Shown piece after piece: positions 1 to 5,486 of a stretch of DNA of 6,742 nt; the first letter of the stretch is position 1, and the number at the start of each line of letters is the position of its first letter. The notes beneath the pieces were generated by a model, which was not told the origin of the DNA, searched no databases, and saw only the letters and a list, made by a program, of their open reading frames with translations. A program made the position numbers and the translations under genes. The stretch is from M2408 sp046303515 (GTDB taxonomy: Bacteria > Bacteroidota > Bacteroidia > Flavobacteriales_D > Crocinitomicaceae): the NCBI GenBank assembly GCA_046303515.1, contig JBKCGI010000064.1, forward strand, positions 1 to 6,742. The letters are read 5' to 3'.

Positions 1-412
1 ATATTTGACTTGGTAGCGGCCACCAATGAAAAACTTCAACAAATAGTTTTAAAATCAAATAGTTTAAAATGATGAAAATAAACATTGAAAAAAGGTGCCG
101 CATCAATTGGTGTCTTCCTTTCAGGTAACTTTTTTGCCAAACCACATATTTACTCAAAAAGAAGCCAATTGGAAAAGTACAAATGAAGGAAATAAAATAA
201 GCTGCAATATGTGGTTTCATGGCGTAAATCCCTAAATCTAAATCCGACTTATGCAAAATGTAATGGTAGGCAATGTAGTAAACGATGAAACTAAGAATTG
301 CATTTATCCCACCACAAACTGCATAATAATAGGTTTGCAAGGGCATTATTTTTTTGAATAAAGGATAAAAAACATCAAGTAATTTGATGATGATATTGGA
401 GCTTTTTTCCAT
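1..412 (-). CDS. GtrA-family membrane protein (3' end cut by window edge)
   Basis: The gene reads from an ATG at 412-410 off the left edge, giving 137 codons without a stop. The product is very hydrophobic, with about four membrane segments (roughly residues 28-54, 67-92, 104-125 and the start of the cut end). The pattern is that of Bacteroidetes GtrA-like proteins: FYPLFKKIMPLQTYYYAVCGG (split here as FYPLFKKIMPLQ, then TYYYAVCGG) near residues 15-35, PHIAAYFISF at 67-76, and a basic stretch (KSYLKGRHQLMR) before the third helix. GtrA proteins are small inner-membrane proteins linked to cell-surface polysaccharide synthesis, some thought to move lipid-linked sugars across the membrane; the substrate here is unknown. 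It is divergent from the delta-prime gene across an 85-base spacer. A perfect -7 type box TATTTTTG lies at 419-426 on the minus strand, only six bases before the start, which would give an almost leaderless mRNA; no matching -33 element was seen. Confidence 0.82.
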   Translation of the reverse strand, partial: MEKSSNIIIKLLDVFYPLFKKIMPLQTYYYAVCGGINAILSFIVYYIAYHYILHKSDLDLGIYAMKPHIAAYFISFICTFPIGFFLSKYVVWQKSYLKGRHQLMRHLFSMFIFIILNYLILKLFVEVFHWWPLPSQI

Positions 413-497
413 GGGGAACAAAAATAGAAATATTTTAGAACTCACCTTTATTTAAAAAGTATTATTTTTACGTTTTCAATTAAAGATTGACTCAAAA

Positions 498-1616
498 ATG
501 CTTTTCAAAGACGTTGTAGGACAAGAAGATTTAAAACATCATTTCATTCAAGAAATAAATGAAGATAAAATCAGTCATGCGCAATTGTTTTTGGGAAATG
601 CTGGAAATGGAACCTTGCCTTTGGCCTTAGCTTTTATTCAGTATTTGTTTTGTGACAATCGCCAAGCAAAAGACAGCTGTGGACAATGTTCTTCTTGTTT
701 GAAAGTCTCTGAATTGAAGCATCCTGATTTACATTTTTCCTTCCCCGTGGTTCAAACGATTAGTAAATTTAGTGATCCTATTTTACCAGATTGGAGACAA
801 AAAATTGCTGAAAACCCTTATTTTTCCTTGAATAATTGGACAGATTACATTGACGATAAAGCGCGTAGGCCAATTATTTCAGCAGAAGAAAGTTTGGCGA
901 TAATTAAAAAACTGACTTTAAAATCCTTTGAAGGAAAATACAAAGTGATGTTGATTTGGATGGCAGAAGAAATGAATGCTACCTGTGCCAATAAATTATT
1001 AAAAATCTTAGAAGAGCCACCAGCGAAAACGTTGTTTATTCTCGTTTCTGAAAACGCTGAAAACATGTTGCAAACGATTTTATCTCGTACGCAGTTGACG
1101 CGTGTTCCAGCCATTCAAACCGAAGAATTGGCGAAAGCCTTAAGCGAAAAACATAAAATTGATTCTTCTTCTGCCTTAAGTATTGCAGCTCAAGCAGAAG
1201 GAAATATGATTGAAGCGGAAGATTTGGTGAACGTTAGCGACCAAAAAAATTTAAACCGCGAAATGTTTATCACCTTGATGCGTGTTTGTTGGAAAAAAAT
1301 GCCAATTCCAATGATGGACTGGGCGGAAGATATCAGCACAATCGGTCGCGACAAACAAAAAACCTTTTTGAAATATGCCCTACACATGTTTCGTCAAAGT
1401 ATGTTGCGCAACTACACCGAAAATCAATTGACCAAAACTTCGAAAGAAGAAGAAGATTTCTTAAAGAATTTCGCGCAATATATCACCGGAAAAAATATTT
1501 TCGACCTGATGGAAAACTTCAATGACGCCATTTACCATGTTGATAGAAATGCCAATCCAAAAATTTTATTTACAGAGTTGTGTTTTCGAGTGATGCGGAT
1601 GTTGCATCAGAATTGA
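498..1616 (+). CDS. holB: DNA polymerase III clamp-loader subunit delta-prime
   Basis: The 372-residue product has the AAA+ clamp-loader layout of delta-prime/DnaX proteins. It starts with FKDVVGQE (residues 3-10), the usual opening of the family. A degenerate P-loop, GNAGNGTL (33-40), has Thr where the ATP-binding Lys should be, which fits delta-prime, the subunit that does not hydrolyse ATP, rather than DnaX. A four-cysteine zinc module follows (C52, C61, C64, C67), then the helix NKLLKILEEPP (165-175). An SRT triplet (196-198) replaces the usual SRC arginine-finger motif. A helical C-terminal domain completes the protein. In the cytoplasm it joins delta and the DnaX subunits to open and load the sliding clamp on primed DNA. 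Residues 90-125 hold an insertion not obvious in the E. coli protein. The ATG at 498 is the natural start because VGQE follows at once. No clear promoter was found; TATTTTTA at 463-470 is only a weak -7 match. The gene converges on the small membrane-protein gene. Confidence 0.88.
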   Translation: MLFKDVVGQEDLKHHFIQEINEDKISHAQLFLGNAGNGTLPLALAFIQYLFCDNRQAKDSCGQCSSCLKVSELKHPDLHFSFPVVQTISKFSDPILPDWRQKIAENPYFSLNNWTDYIDDKARRPIISAEESLAIIKKLTLKSFEGKYKVMLIWMAEEMNATCANKLLKILEEPPAKTLFILVSENAENMLQTILSRTQLTRVPAIQTEELAKALSEKHKIDSSSALSIAAQAEGNMIEAEDLVNVSDQKNLNREMFITLMRVCWKKMPIPMMDWAEDISTIGRDKQKTFLKYALHMFRQSMLRNYTENQLTKTSKEEEDFLKNFAQYITGKNIFDLMENFNDAIYHVDRNANPKILFTELCFRVMRMLHQN

Positions 1617-1627
1617 AATCACAATAT

Positions 1628-1873
1628 TTAATCCTTGGTTTTGAATCGTTTAAATAATTTGAAAAGGATATAAAGAATCAAACCAAGATTAATAATTTGC
1701 CATAATCCAAAACCTATATAAGCAAGCAGTTCTGAACTATTCATACTTTTAAAACTATAATAATCACCTTTTCTTCCGTCAAAATGGTCCTCATAGTTTA
1801 ATAAAATTAATCCCAAAAAAAGATAAATTGAAATATCTAGGATAATGAAAAAGAAAATTTTTAATATTCTCAT
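1628..1873 (-). CDS. Small two-helix membrane protein, unknown function
   Basis: I do not recognise this family. From the ATG at 1873-1871 the product is 81 residues with two predicted membrane segments (about 5-25 and 49-70). They are separated by a polar loop rich in Asp, Tyr and Ser, and followed by a basic tail (KLFKRFKTKD). The positive C-terminus suggests that both ends face the cytoplasm. A longer frame to an ATG at 1924 would add 17 residues, but that extension covers a good -7 promoter box at 1892-1899 and nearly touches the preceding gene, so the shorter start is preferred. The gene lies 55 bases downstream of a lipoprotein gene on the same strand and ends 11 bases from the end of holB in convergent orientation, with no hairpin terminator visible between them. 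Codon use and base composition match its neighbours. Confidence 0.6.
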   Translation of the reverse strand: MRILKIFFFIILDISIYLFLGLILLNYEDHFDGRKGDYYSFKSMNSSELLAYIGFGLWQIINLGLILYILFKLFKRFKTKD

Positions 1874-1891
1874 TTTGTGATTTTGTGTTAA

Positions 1892-1920
1892 CAAACATAC
1901 CAAAAAATTCAAAATTGAAA
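1892..1920 (-). promoter_or_regulatory. Possible Bacteroidetes-type promoter for the small membrane protein
   Basis: On the minus strand the -7 box is TATGTTTG (1899-1892), a perfect match to TAnnTTTG. A TTTC (1920-1917) sits 17 bases upstream as a near match to the TTTG/TTG -33 element. Transcription would begin about a dozen bases before the ATG at 1873. This supports the 81-residue start and some independence from the upstream lipoprotein gene. The call rests on motif matching in AT-rich DNA, so chance matches are possible. Confidence 0.4.
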
Positions 1921-1928
1921 ACACTAAA

Positions 1929-2528
1929 TTACATTCCTAAACTTAACTTTTTAATTTTTTTTATCAATTTAGTAATTGGATTCTGTTTGTTAGATTTAGG
2001 CACATTTTTTTCAAGTTTATTTTGTAACTCTTTTACTCCCTTTTTAATTTCTGTATCATATTCAATTTGAATTTCACCTAAGACAAAGAGAGCCCAATTA
2101 TCTAAATCTTGCTCCGTCAATTTATTTGAATGACTGAAATAATTTATAAATTTTTGAGATTCTACAGTCACAAATTTATATGCACACAAACTAACCATTT
2201 CTGAATAAAAGCCATCTGAACCATTCATCGATTTAGAAAAAACAGTGAAATAATATTCTTGTTTAGAACTATCCTTTGAAAATAAACTATCACCAAGAGA
2301 TAATATCATATTTTCATCTTTGATGTAAAACATTTTTTCATCCGAATAGATTTTCTGGAAATATTCTTCTGTTGAATAAACAATTTCTGGAACGTCTTCT
2401 TTTTTCGAAACGCTTTTTGAAATAGTTTGGACTAGTTTTTCGTCTTTTTGTGTTTCCGAGGTTTTTTTCGTCTTTGTTTGACAAGCAAAAAGCAAAATAA
2501 GAATCAGTGAAAGGAAAATTGTTTTCAT
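1929..2528 (-). CDS. Putative lipoprotein, unknown function
   Basis: The 199-residue product starts with a type II signal peptide: MK, a hydrophobic run (residues 4-14), then the lipobox LFAC with Cys16 as the lipidated residue. A Lys/Thr/Ser/Glu-rich linker (about 17-45) follows, of the sort that tethers a domain to a membrane. The body (about 50-170) mixes charged and aromatic residues with no motif that I can assign. The C-terminus is strongly basic (KLIKKIKKLSLGM). It is expected to sit on the periplasmic face of the inner or outer membrane. It lies 73 bases downstream of the LytTR regulator gene on the same strand and 55 bases upstream of the small membrane protein. A role linked to the signalling locus is possible but unsupported. 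The ATG at 2528 is directly followed by the signal peptide, so the start is secure. Confidence 0.75.
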   Translation of the reverse strand: MKTIFLSLILILLFACQTKTKKTSETQKDEKLVQTISKSVSKKEDVPEIVYSTEEYFQKIYSDEKMFYIKDENMILSLGDSLFSKDSSKQEYYFTVFSKSMNGSDGFYSEMVSLCAYKFVTVESQKFINYFSHSNKLTEQDLDNWALFVLGEIQIEYDTEIKKGVKELQNKLEKNVPKSNKQNPITKLIKKIKKLSLGM

Positions 2529-2544
2529 GTTTAAATTTATAAAT

Positions 2545-2552
2545 AAAATATA
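2545..2552 (-). promoter_or_regulatory. Weak candidate -7 box upstream of the lipoprotein gene
   Basis: TATATTTT on the minus strand matches TAnnTTTG at all but the last base and lies 16 bases before the lipoprotein ATG. A TTTA placed 17 bases further upstream is a poor -33 match. If real, the lipoprotein is transcribed apart from the LytTR regulator gene; the 73-base spacer allows either arrangement. Confidence 0.25.
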
Positions 2553-2601
2553 CCAAAATAACTCACATGTAAATAACTTTCGTTACAAACTCACAACTAC
2601 A

Positions 2602-3336
2602 TCAAATCCCCAACTTCTCTTTCAAAACTGGATAAGCCGTTCGACTAATCGGGACACGCATTCCAGAACTTAAAATGGCGATGTAAGAATTTTTCTCAAA
2701 GCTTTCAATTCGGGTTAATTTCGCAATATTTAACAAGAAACTGCGGTGAATGCGAATAAATTGCTTGTCCTCGAGTACTTTTTCGTAATAAGAAAGTGTC
2801 TTCTTTTTAAGCTGATATTTTTCTCCAATGTAGATTTTTACATAGTCGTCGTAGGCTTCAATGAAGTCAACATCTTTAGTTGGAATGATTTGAATTTCGC
2901 TTCCATTTTTGATGACTATACGCGAACTTTCTTCTTCATACTTCGGTGTAAAACTCGACAAATGATTGATTTTTTCCTCCGCAGAAACGGTGTTGTTTTG
3001 TAATTTAGATATCGCCTGGTTGAAGCGCTCTTCCGAAAAAGGTTTCAATAAATAATCGATGGCATTGTTTTCAAAAGCTTTCAAAGCGTATTCGTCAAAG
3101 GCAGTTGTGAAAATTACTTTTGGATAATGTTGCAACAATTCCAACAACTCAAATCCATTTAATTTTGGCATTTGAATATCCAAAAAAATGACATCTGGTT
3201 TTAGTTCATTTATTTTTTTTACGCCATCAAAACCGTCTTCCGCTTCGGCTAAAAGTTCGATGTTTGGATGTTGCATCAAATATTCTTTGACTAGCATTCT
3301 TGCTAGTGGTTCATCATCTATTATTATTGCCTTCAT
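2602..3336 (-). CDS. LytTR-family response regulator
   Basis: The product is 244 residues from the ATG at 3336-3334. A receiver domain (1-120) shows the acidic pair D7/D8, the phosphorylated Asp in FLDIQMP (D53), the T77/T78 switch residue and K98 in YLLKPF. A LytTR DNA-binding domain fills about 138-244, with the diagnostic FIRIHRSFLLN at 193-203 and VPISR near the end. LytTR proteins bind short direct repeats upstream of target genes. The partner is the LytS-type kinase immediately upstream on the same strand. A TTG at 3363 would add a Lys-rich nine-residue leader (KSAKRKKK), but that leader derives from repeated spacer DNA and the receiver fold begins exactly at MKAIIIDDE, so the ATG is chosen. 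Unusually, 109 bases containing an inverted repeat separate this gene from its kinase. Targets are unknown; the locus itself is a plausible one. Confidence 0.92.
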   Translation of the reverse strand: MKAIIIDDEPLARMLVKEYLMQHPNIELLAEAEDGFDGVKKINELKPDVIFLDIQMPKLNGFELLELLQHYPKVIFTTAFDEYALKAFENNAIDYLLKPFSEERFNQAISKLQNNTVSAEEKINHLSSFTPKYEEESSRIVIKNGSEIQIIPTKDVDFIEAYDDYVKIYIGEKYQLKKKTLSYYEKVLEDKQFIRIHRSFLLNIAKLTRIESFEKNSYIAILSSGMRVPISRTAYPVLKEKLGI

Positions 3337-3347
3337 TTTCTTTTTTC

Positions 3348-3379
3348 TTTTTGCTGACTTCAATTTTTTTGCTGACTTC
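3348..3379. repeat. Tandem 14-base direct repeat in the regulator leader
   Basis: TTTTTGCTGACTTC occurs at 3348-3361 and again at 3366-3379, an 18-base period. The second copy runs into the left arm of the inverted repeat at 3373-3448, so the first copy looks like a small duplication of that arm's outer end. On the minus strand this places two A-rich blocks shortly before the regulator ATG. Confidence 0.7.
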
Positions 3380-3448
3380 GACTTCGCTCAGTCAACAAAA
3401 AAATCAATTACAATATTCTATCTTGCAGACTGAGCGAAGTCGAAGTCA
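3373..3448. repeat. Perfect 21-bp inverted repeat (REP-like) between kinase and regulator
   Basis: The left arm at 3373-3393 (TGACTTCGACTTCGC...CAGTC) and right arm at 3428-3448 are exact reverse complements over 21 base pairs, with a 34-base AT-rich loop between them. The core CTTCGACTTCGCTCAG resembles short intergenic repeats that are frequent in flavobacterial genomes. In mRNA the arms would form a very stable stem between the kinase and regulator coding regions. The right arm's outer TCA (3446-3448) is the kinase TGA stop codon read on the minus strand. The TCA just inside the left arm's inner end (3389-3391 region) gives the in-frame stop ahead of the regulator frame. No U-run directly follows the stem, so it is not a classical terminator. 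It may act as an attenuator, an mRNA stabiliser or simply a mobile repeat remnant. Confidence 0.85.
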
Positions 3449-4495
3449 AGGGATAAATATCTCTATCAAAAATTCTTTTTCCATTTTATCAATTCGAATC
3501 AAATCCGTTCTACCAAATAAGATTTTTAATTTTTGTTCAATCGATTTGATGCCATAACCTGTTCCCTTGGATGCGTTGACAGCATTTTCTTCAAAAGGAT
3601 TGCTAATTGCGATTTGTAAACCATTTTCTTTTGCTGTTATTTGTATCGAAATCACCAAATCTCCTAGGTTTCCGTACAAACCGTATTTGATGGCGTTTTC
3701 AACTAATGGTTGCAACAGCTGACTAGGAATTTGTTTCTGGTAAAGTTCTGAATCGCAGTTTAAATCAATTTGCAAGCGGTGACCAAAACGCACTTTTTCG
3801 ATTTCGAGATATAAGTTTAAAAACTCAATTTCTTGTTCCAATAACTCAAAATCTTGTTCGCGTTTACGAACCGAGTGACCCAGGAAATCAGACAATAACA
3901 AAATCATTCTGCGGGCTTCTTGTGGCTGAGTTCCAACTAAGGCCGAAATCGAATTTAAGGAATTAAATAAAAAATGCGGTTGAAATTGTTGTTTCAAGTT
4001 GTTGAGCTCTGATTGTAGCAAACGTTTTTCATTTTCCAAAAGGTAGTTGTGGCGCTTTTCTTCGTCCAATAAATGTTTGTCAATCCAAAATTGATTGGCA
4101 ACTGAAAATAAAAACAAGAAGGACAAAATACCTCTTAAAATAAAAGAATTGGAAACGTAAATACTGTAAAAACTTTGATTTTCGTACAACAAATTCGCAT
4201 AGGTATAAATGAACAGCAAATAAAATAAAGTGAAAAACAAAACGGTCCCCAAATGCACGACTGAAATTGCCGAACGAGAATGGTAAAACTTATGAATGCG
4301 ATTAAGAATTACCGTGAACAAGGAATGAGACAGCAAAAAAGAAAGCGCTTCAAATGTGATTACTCCTGTGCTGAATTTGTATTTATGCAGCAGATAAGCG
4401 TACAAGATACTTAACAAGAAAAAGACGATGAGTATGACACTCATTCGTCTTTGAATTAAAAATGCTTTGAAATGGAACAAAGAAGATTTAGACAT
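3446..4495 (-). CDS. LytS/YehU-type sensor histidine kinase
   Basis: From the ATG at 4495-4493 the product is 349 residues. The N-terminal half has about four membrane segments (roughly 18-37, 45-64, 79-104, 114-138). A short coiled linker (about 142-170) follows. The histidine-kinase motif of the LytS family (His_kinase domain) reads QQFQPHFLFNSLNSIS, with His174 as the likely phosphorylation site. The ATP-binding domain shows LLQPLVENAIKYG (N-box Asn267) and a glycine loop GTGYGI (311-316). The Asp-Gly box is replaced by ISNPFEENA (297-305), a variant common in this family in Bacteroidetes. It should sit in the inner membrane and phosphorylate the LytTR regulator encoded next. The start at 4495 overlaps the upstream LiaF-like gene by 8 bases; an ATG at 4528 would add 11 residues deeper in that gene and is less likely. 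The stop codon lies in a repeat arm. Confidence 0.92.
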   Translation of the reverse strand: MSKSSLFHFKAFLIQRRMSVILIVFFLLSILYAYLLHKYKFSTGVITFEALSFLLSHSLFTVILNRIHKFYHSRSAISVVHLGTVLFFTLFYLLFIYTYANLLYENQSFYSIYVSNSFILRGILSFLFLFSVANQFWIDKHLLDEEKRHNYLLENEKRLLQSELNNLKQQFQPHFLFNSLNSISALVGTQPQEARRMILLLSDFLGHSVRKREQDFELLEQEIEFLNLYLEIEKVRFGHRLQIDLNCDSELYQKQIPSQLLQPLVENAIKYGLYGNLGDLVISIQITAKENGLQIAISNPFEENAVNASKGTGYGIKSIEQKLKILFGRTDLIRIDKMEKEFLIEIFIP

Positions 4496-5234
4496 AGCTT
4501 GAAATTTCAACTCCACCAAAGAAAACATTTCCTTTTAAGATGATCATTTTACCAGAATTTTCATCGATTAAACCGACGTTTCGCTTGTCGTCAACTCCTC
4601 CAAAAACGGTTGTCAATTCTGTTTGAATTTTCCAATGGGAAGGAACAATCAATTCGATTCCACCGAAAATACAACTTATGTCCAAATTTACAGGTCCCTC
4701 AATATCGGCATGACTTAAATTGATTTGGGTGCCACCAAAAAAACTTGTTACCTTTCCACCCTCAAAGGCTTTTGAAACAATATTTTTGTTCACTCCACCA
4801 AAAAAAGCTGTCGACTCGACAAAGTCTTCACTGTTTTTAGTTTCTTCCACATTGTCTTTTATAATGGTGTATGAAGGCTTTTTTTTTTGAGAAGTCATCG
4901 CTTTAAAAAACAAGGAGATTCCAAAAATGATAATTAACACTGGCCAGATAAAACGTGTTTCAACCGTATAAGGGTAAAAATCGTTGATCATAAAAATTCC
5001 ACCTACAACAATTAGCACATAACCAAACATTTTTTTGAAATTATGTTTTACTATAGACACAATTCCCATCAAAATCAAAACCATTTCCCAGGAAGTGAAA
5101 ACGTGTGGAATGTTCATTCCGATTTGGTTCAATAAAATCAATACTCCAAAACCTATTACAAATAGACCTCCAAGCATTTTAGAAATAAAATTATTTTTTT
5201 CCATAACTGTGTTGCATTCAAAATGTGTTTTCAT
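4488..5234 (-). CDS. LiaF-like membrane protein with five FGG motifs
   Basis: The 248-residue product has four membrane segments near the N-terminus (about 20-39, 47-63, 69-85, 95-113), matching the LiaF/DUF5668 type of N-terminal region. A polar linker (114-140) follows. The soluble C-terminal domain repeats a hydrophobic-FGG motif five times (FGG at 145-147, 166-168, 190-192, 211-213 and 239-241), the pattern of LiaF C-terminal domains, probably a stacked beta-strand fold. In Firmicutes LiaF restrains the LiaS kinase in the cell-envelope stress response; here the gene overlaps a kinase gene by 8 bases, so a similar modulating role is inferred. Two starts are possible: 5234, behind an A-rich tract, and 5204 (MEKNNFISKML), which removes an atypical ten-residue lead. 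The first is listed but is not certain. The gene is the promoter-proximal member of the three-gene signalling locus. Confidence 0.85.
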   Translation of the reverse strand: MKTHFECNTVMEKNNFISKMLGGLFVIGFGVLILLNQIGMNIPHVFTSWEMVLILMGIVSIVKHNFKKMFGYVLIVVGGIFMINDFYPYTVETRFIWPVLIIIFGISLFFKAMTSQKKKPSYTIIKDNVEETKNSEDFVESTAFFGGVNKNIVSKAFEGGKVTSFFGGTQINLSHADIEGPVNLDISCIFGGIELIVPSHWKIQTELTTVFGGVDDKRNVGLIDENSGKMIILKGNVFFGGVEISSYV

Positions 5235-5259
5235 TTTACTTTGTTTTAAAATTATAGGA

Positions 5260-5293
5260 CAAATGTATGCCGACTAGTTTCATTCTAAAACAA
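5260..5293 (-). promoter_or_regulatory. Likely promoter of the LiaF-like/kinase/regulator locus
   Basis: On the minus strand TACATTTG (5267-5260) is a perfect TAnnTTTG -7 box. Upstream lie TTTT at 5290-5287 (19-base spacing) and TTG at 5293-5291 (23-base spacing) as possible -33 elements. The -7 box ends 25 bases before the ATG at 5234, giving a leader of about 20 bases. Position, strand and box quality agree with transcription of the signalling locus from here. Confidence 0.5.
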
Positions 5294-5300
5294 CAAATAG

Positions 5301-5325
5301 GTGAGTTGTGGTTGGCGGTCGGTGA
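5301..5325. promoter_or_regulatory. GT-rich hexamer array just upstream of the promoter, possible operator
   Basis: The block reads GTTGTG, GTTGGC, GGTCGG in series at 5305-5322, flanked by GGTGA on both sides (5300-5304 and 5321-5325). It is clearly GC-richer than the surrounding spacer and lies about a dozen bases upstream of the possible -33 element. LytTR regulators bind short direct repeats near promoters, so it could be an operator, but no known site consensus is matched. Confidence 0.25.
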
Positions 5326-5392
5326 AATGAGGAGAAATGCGTTTTTTGTTTGAGGTAAAGGTACAAACTTTATAATAAAAAAGTATAGTTTT

Positions 5393-5473
5393 GGGGAATT
5401 CCCCTGGACACTGAGCCTGCGATGTATTGAGCTTGTCGAAATGTCGAAGTGGAGAGGGGGACAAAGGGGGAGG
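5393..5473. repeat. Composite GC-rich intergenic repeat element
   Basis: In a 252-base gene-free spacer, three pieces sit together. First comes a perfect 12-base palindrome GGGGAATTCCCC (5393-5404). Next is a REP-like stretch starting GGACACTGAGCCTGCG (5406) and ending TTGAGCTTGTCGAAATGTC, GAAGTG (to 5451). Last is a run of guanines, GG, GGGGG, GGGGG, GG, between 5451 and 5473. The TGAGC...GTCGAAG core is related to the inverted repeat at 3373-3448. The element is far richer in G+C than its surroundings and has no coding pattern. It lies 14 bases beyond the stop of the lipoprotein gene ending at 5487, so it could help end that transcript, since the CCCC at 5401-5404 can pair with either GGGGG run. 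The rest of the spacer holds only the promoter region of the LiaF-like gene. Confidence 0.55.
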
Positions 5474-5486
5474 ACTTTCAGTACAT

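Noticed and set aside
14..72. Near-direct repeat AAATAGTTTTAAAAT / AAATAGTTTAAAAT
   Set aside because: It falls within the GtrA coding region and encodes adjacent Ile/Leu-rich membrane-helix codons, so chance and codon bias explain it.
463..470. TATTTTTA as a promoter box for the delta-prime gene
   Set aside because: It lacks the final G of TAnnTTTG and has no -33 partner at an acceptable distance in this AT-rich spacer.
845..1525. Open frames on both strands inside the delta-prime gene
   Set aside because: They are frame shadows of a well-supported conserved gene and show no independent start context or recognisable domain.
1617..1627. Shared terminator between the convergent delta-prime and small membrane-protein genes
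   Set aside because: The 11-base gap and its flanks contain no inverted repeat able to form a hairpin.
1874..1924. N-terminal extension of the small membrane protein to an ATG at 1924
   Set aside because: The extension covers a perfect TAnnTTTG box and lies only four bases from the previous stop; the start at 1873 fits the membrane-protein N-terminus better.
2338..2556. Open frame of 72 codons on the minus strand overlapping the lipoprotein gene
   Set aside because: It is in another frame of the same strand inside a secure lipoprotein gene and gives a Lys/Arg/Asn-rich sequence without protein-like features.
2566..2590. Possible terminator hairpin GTAAC-GAAA-GTTAT after the regulator gene
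   Set aside because: The stem is only four to five AT-rich base pairs and is not followed by a U-run on the minus strand.
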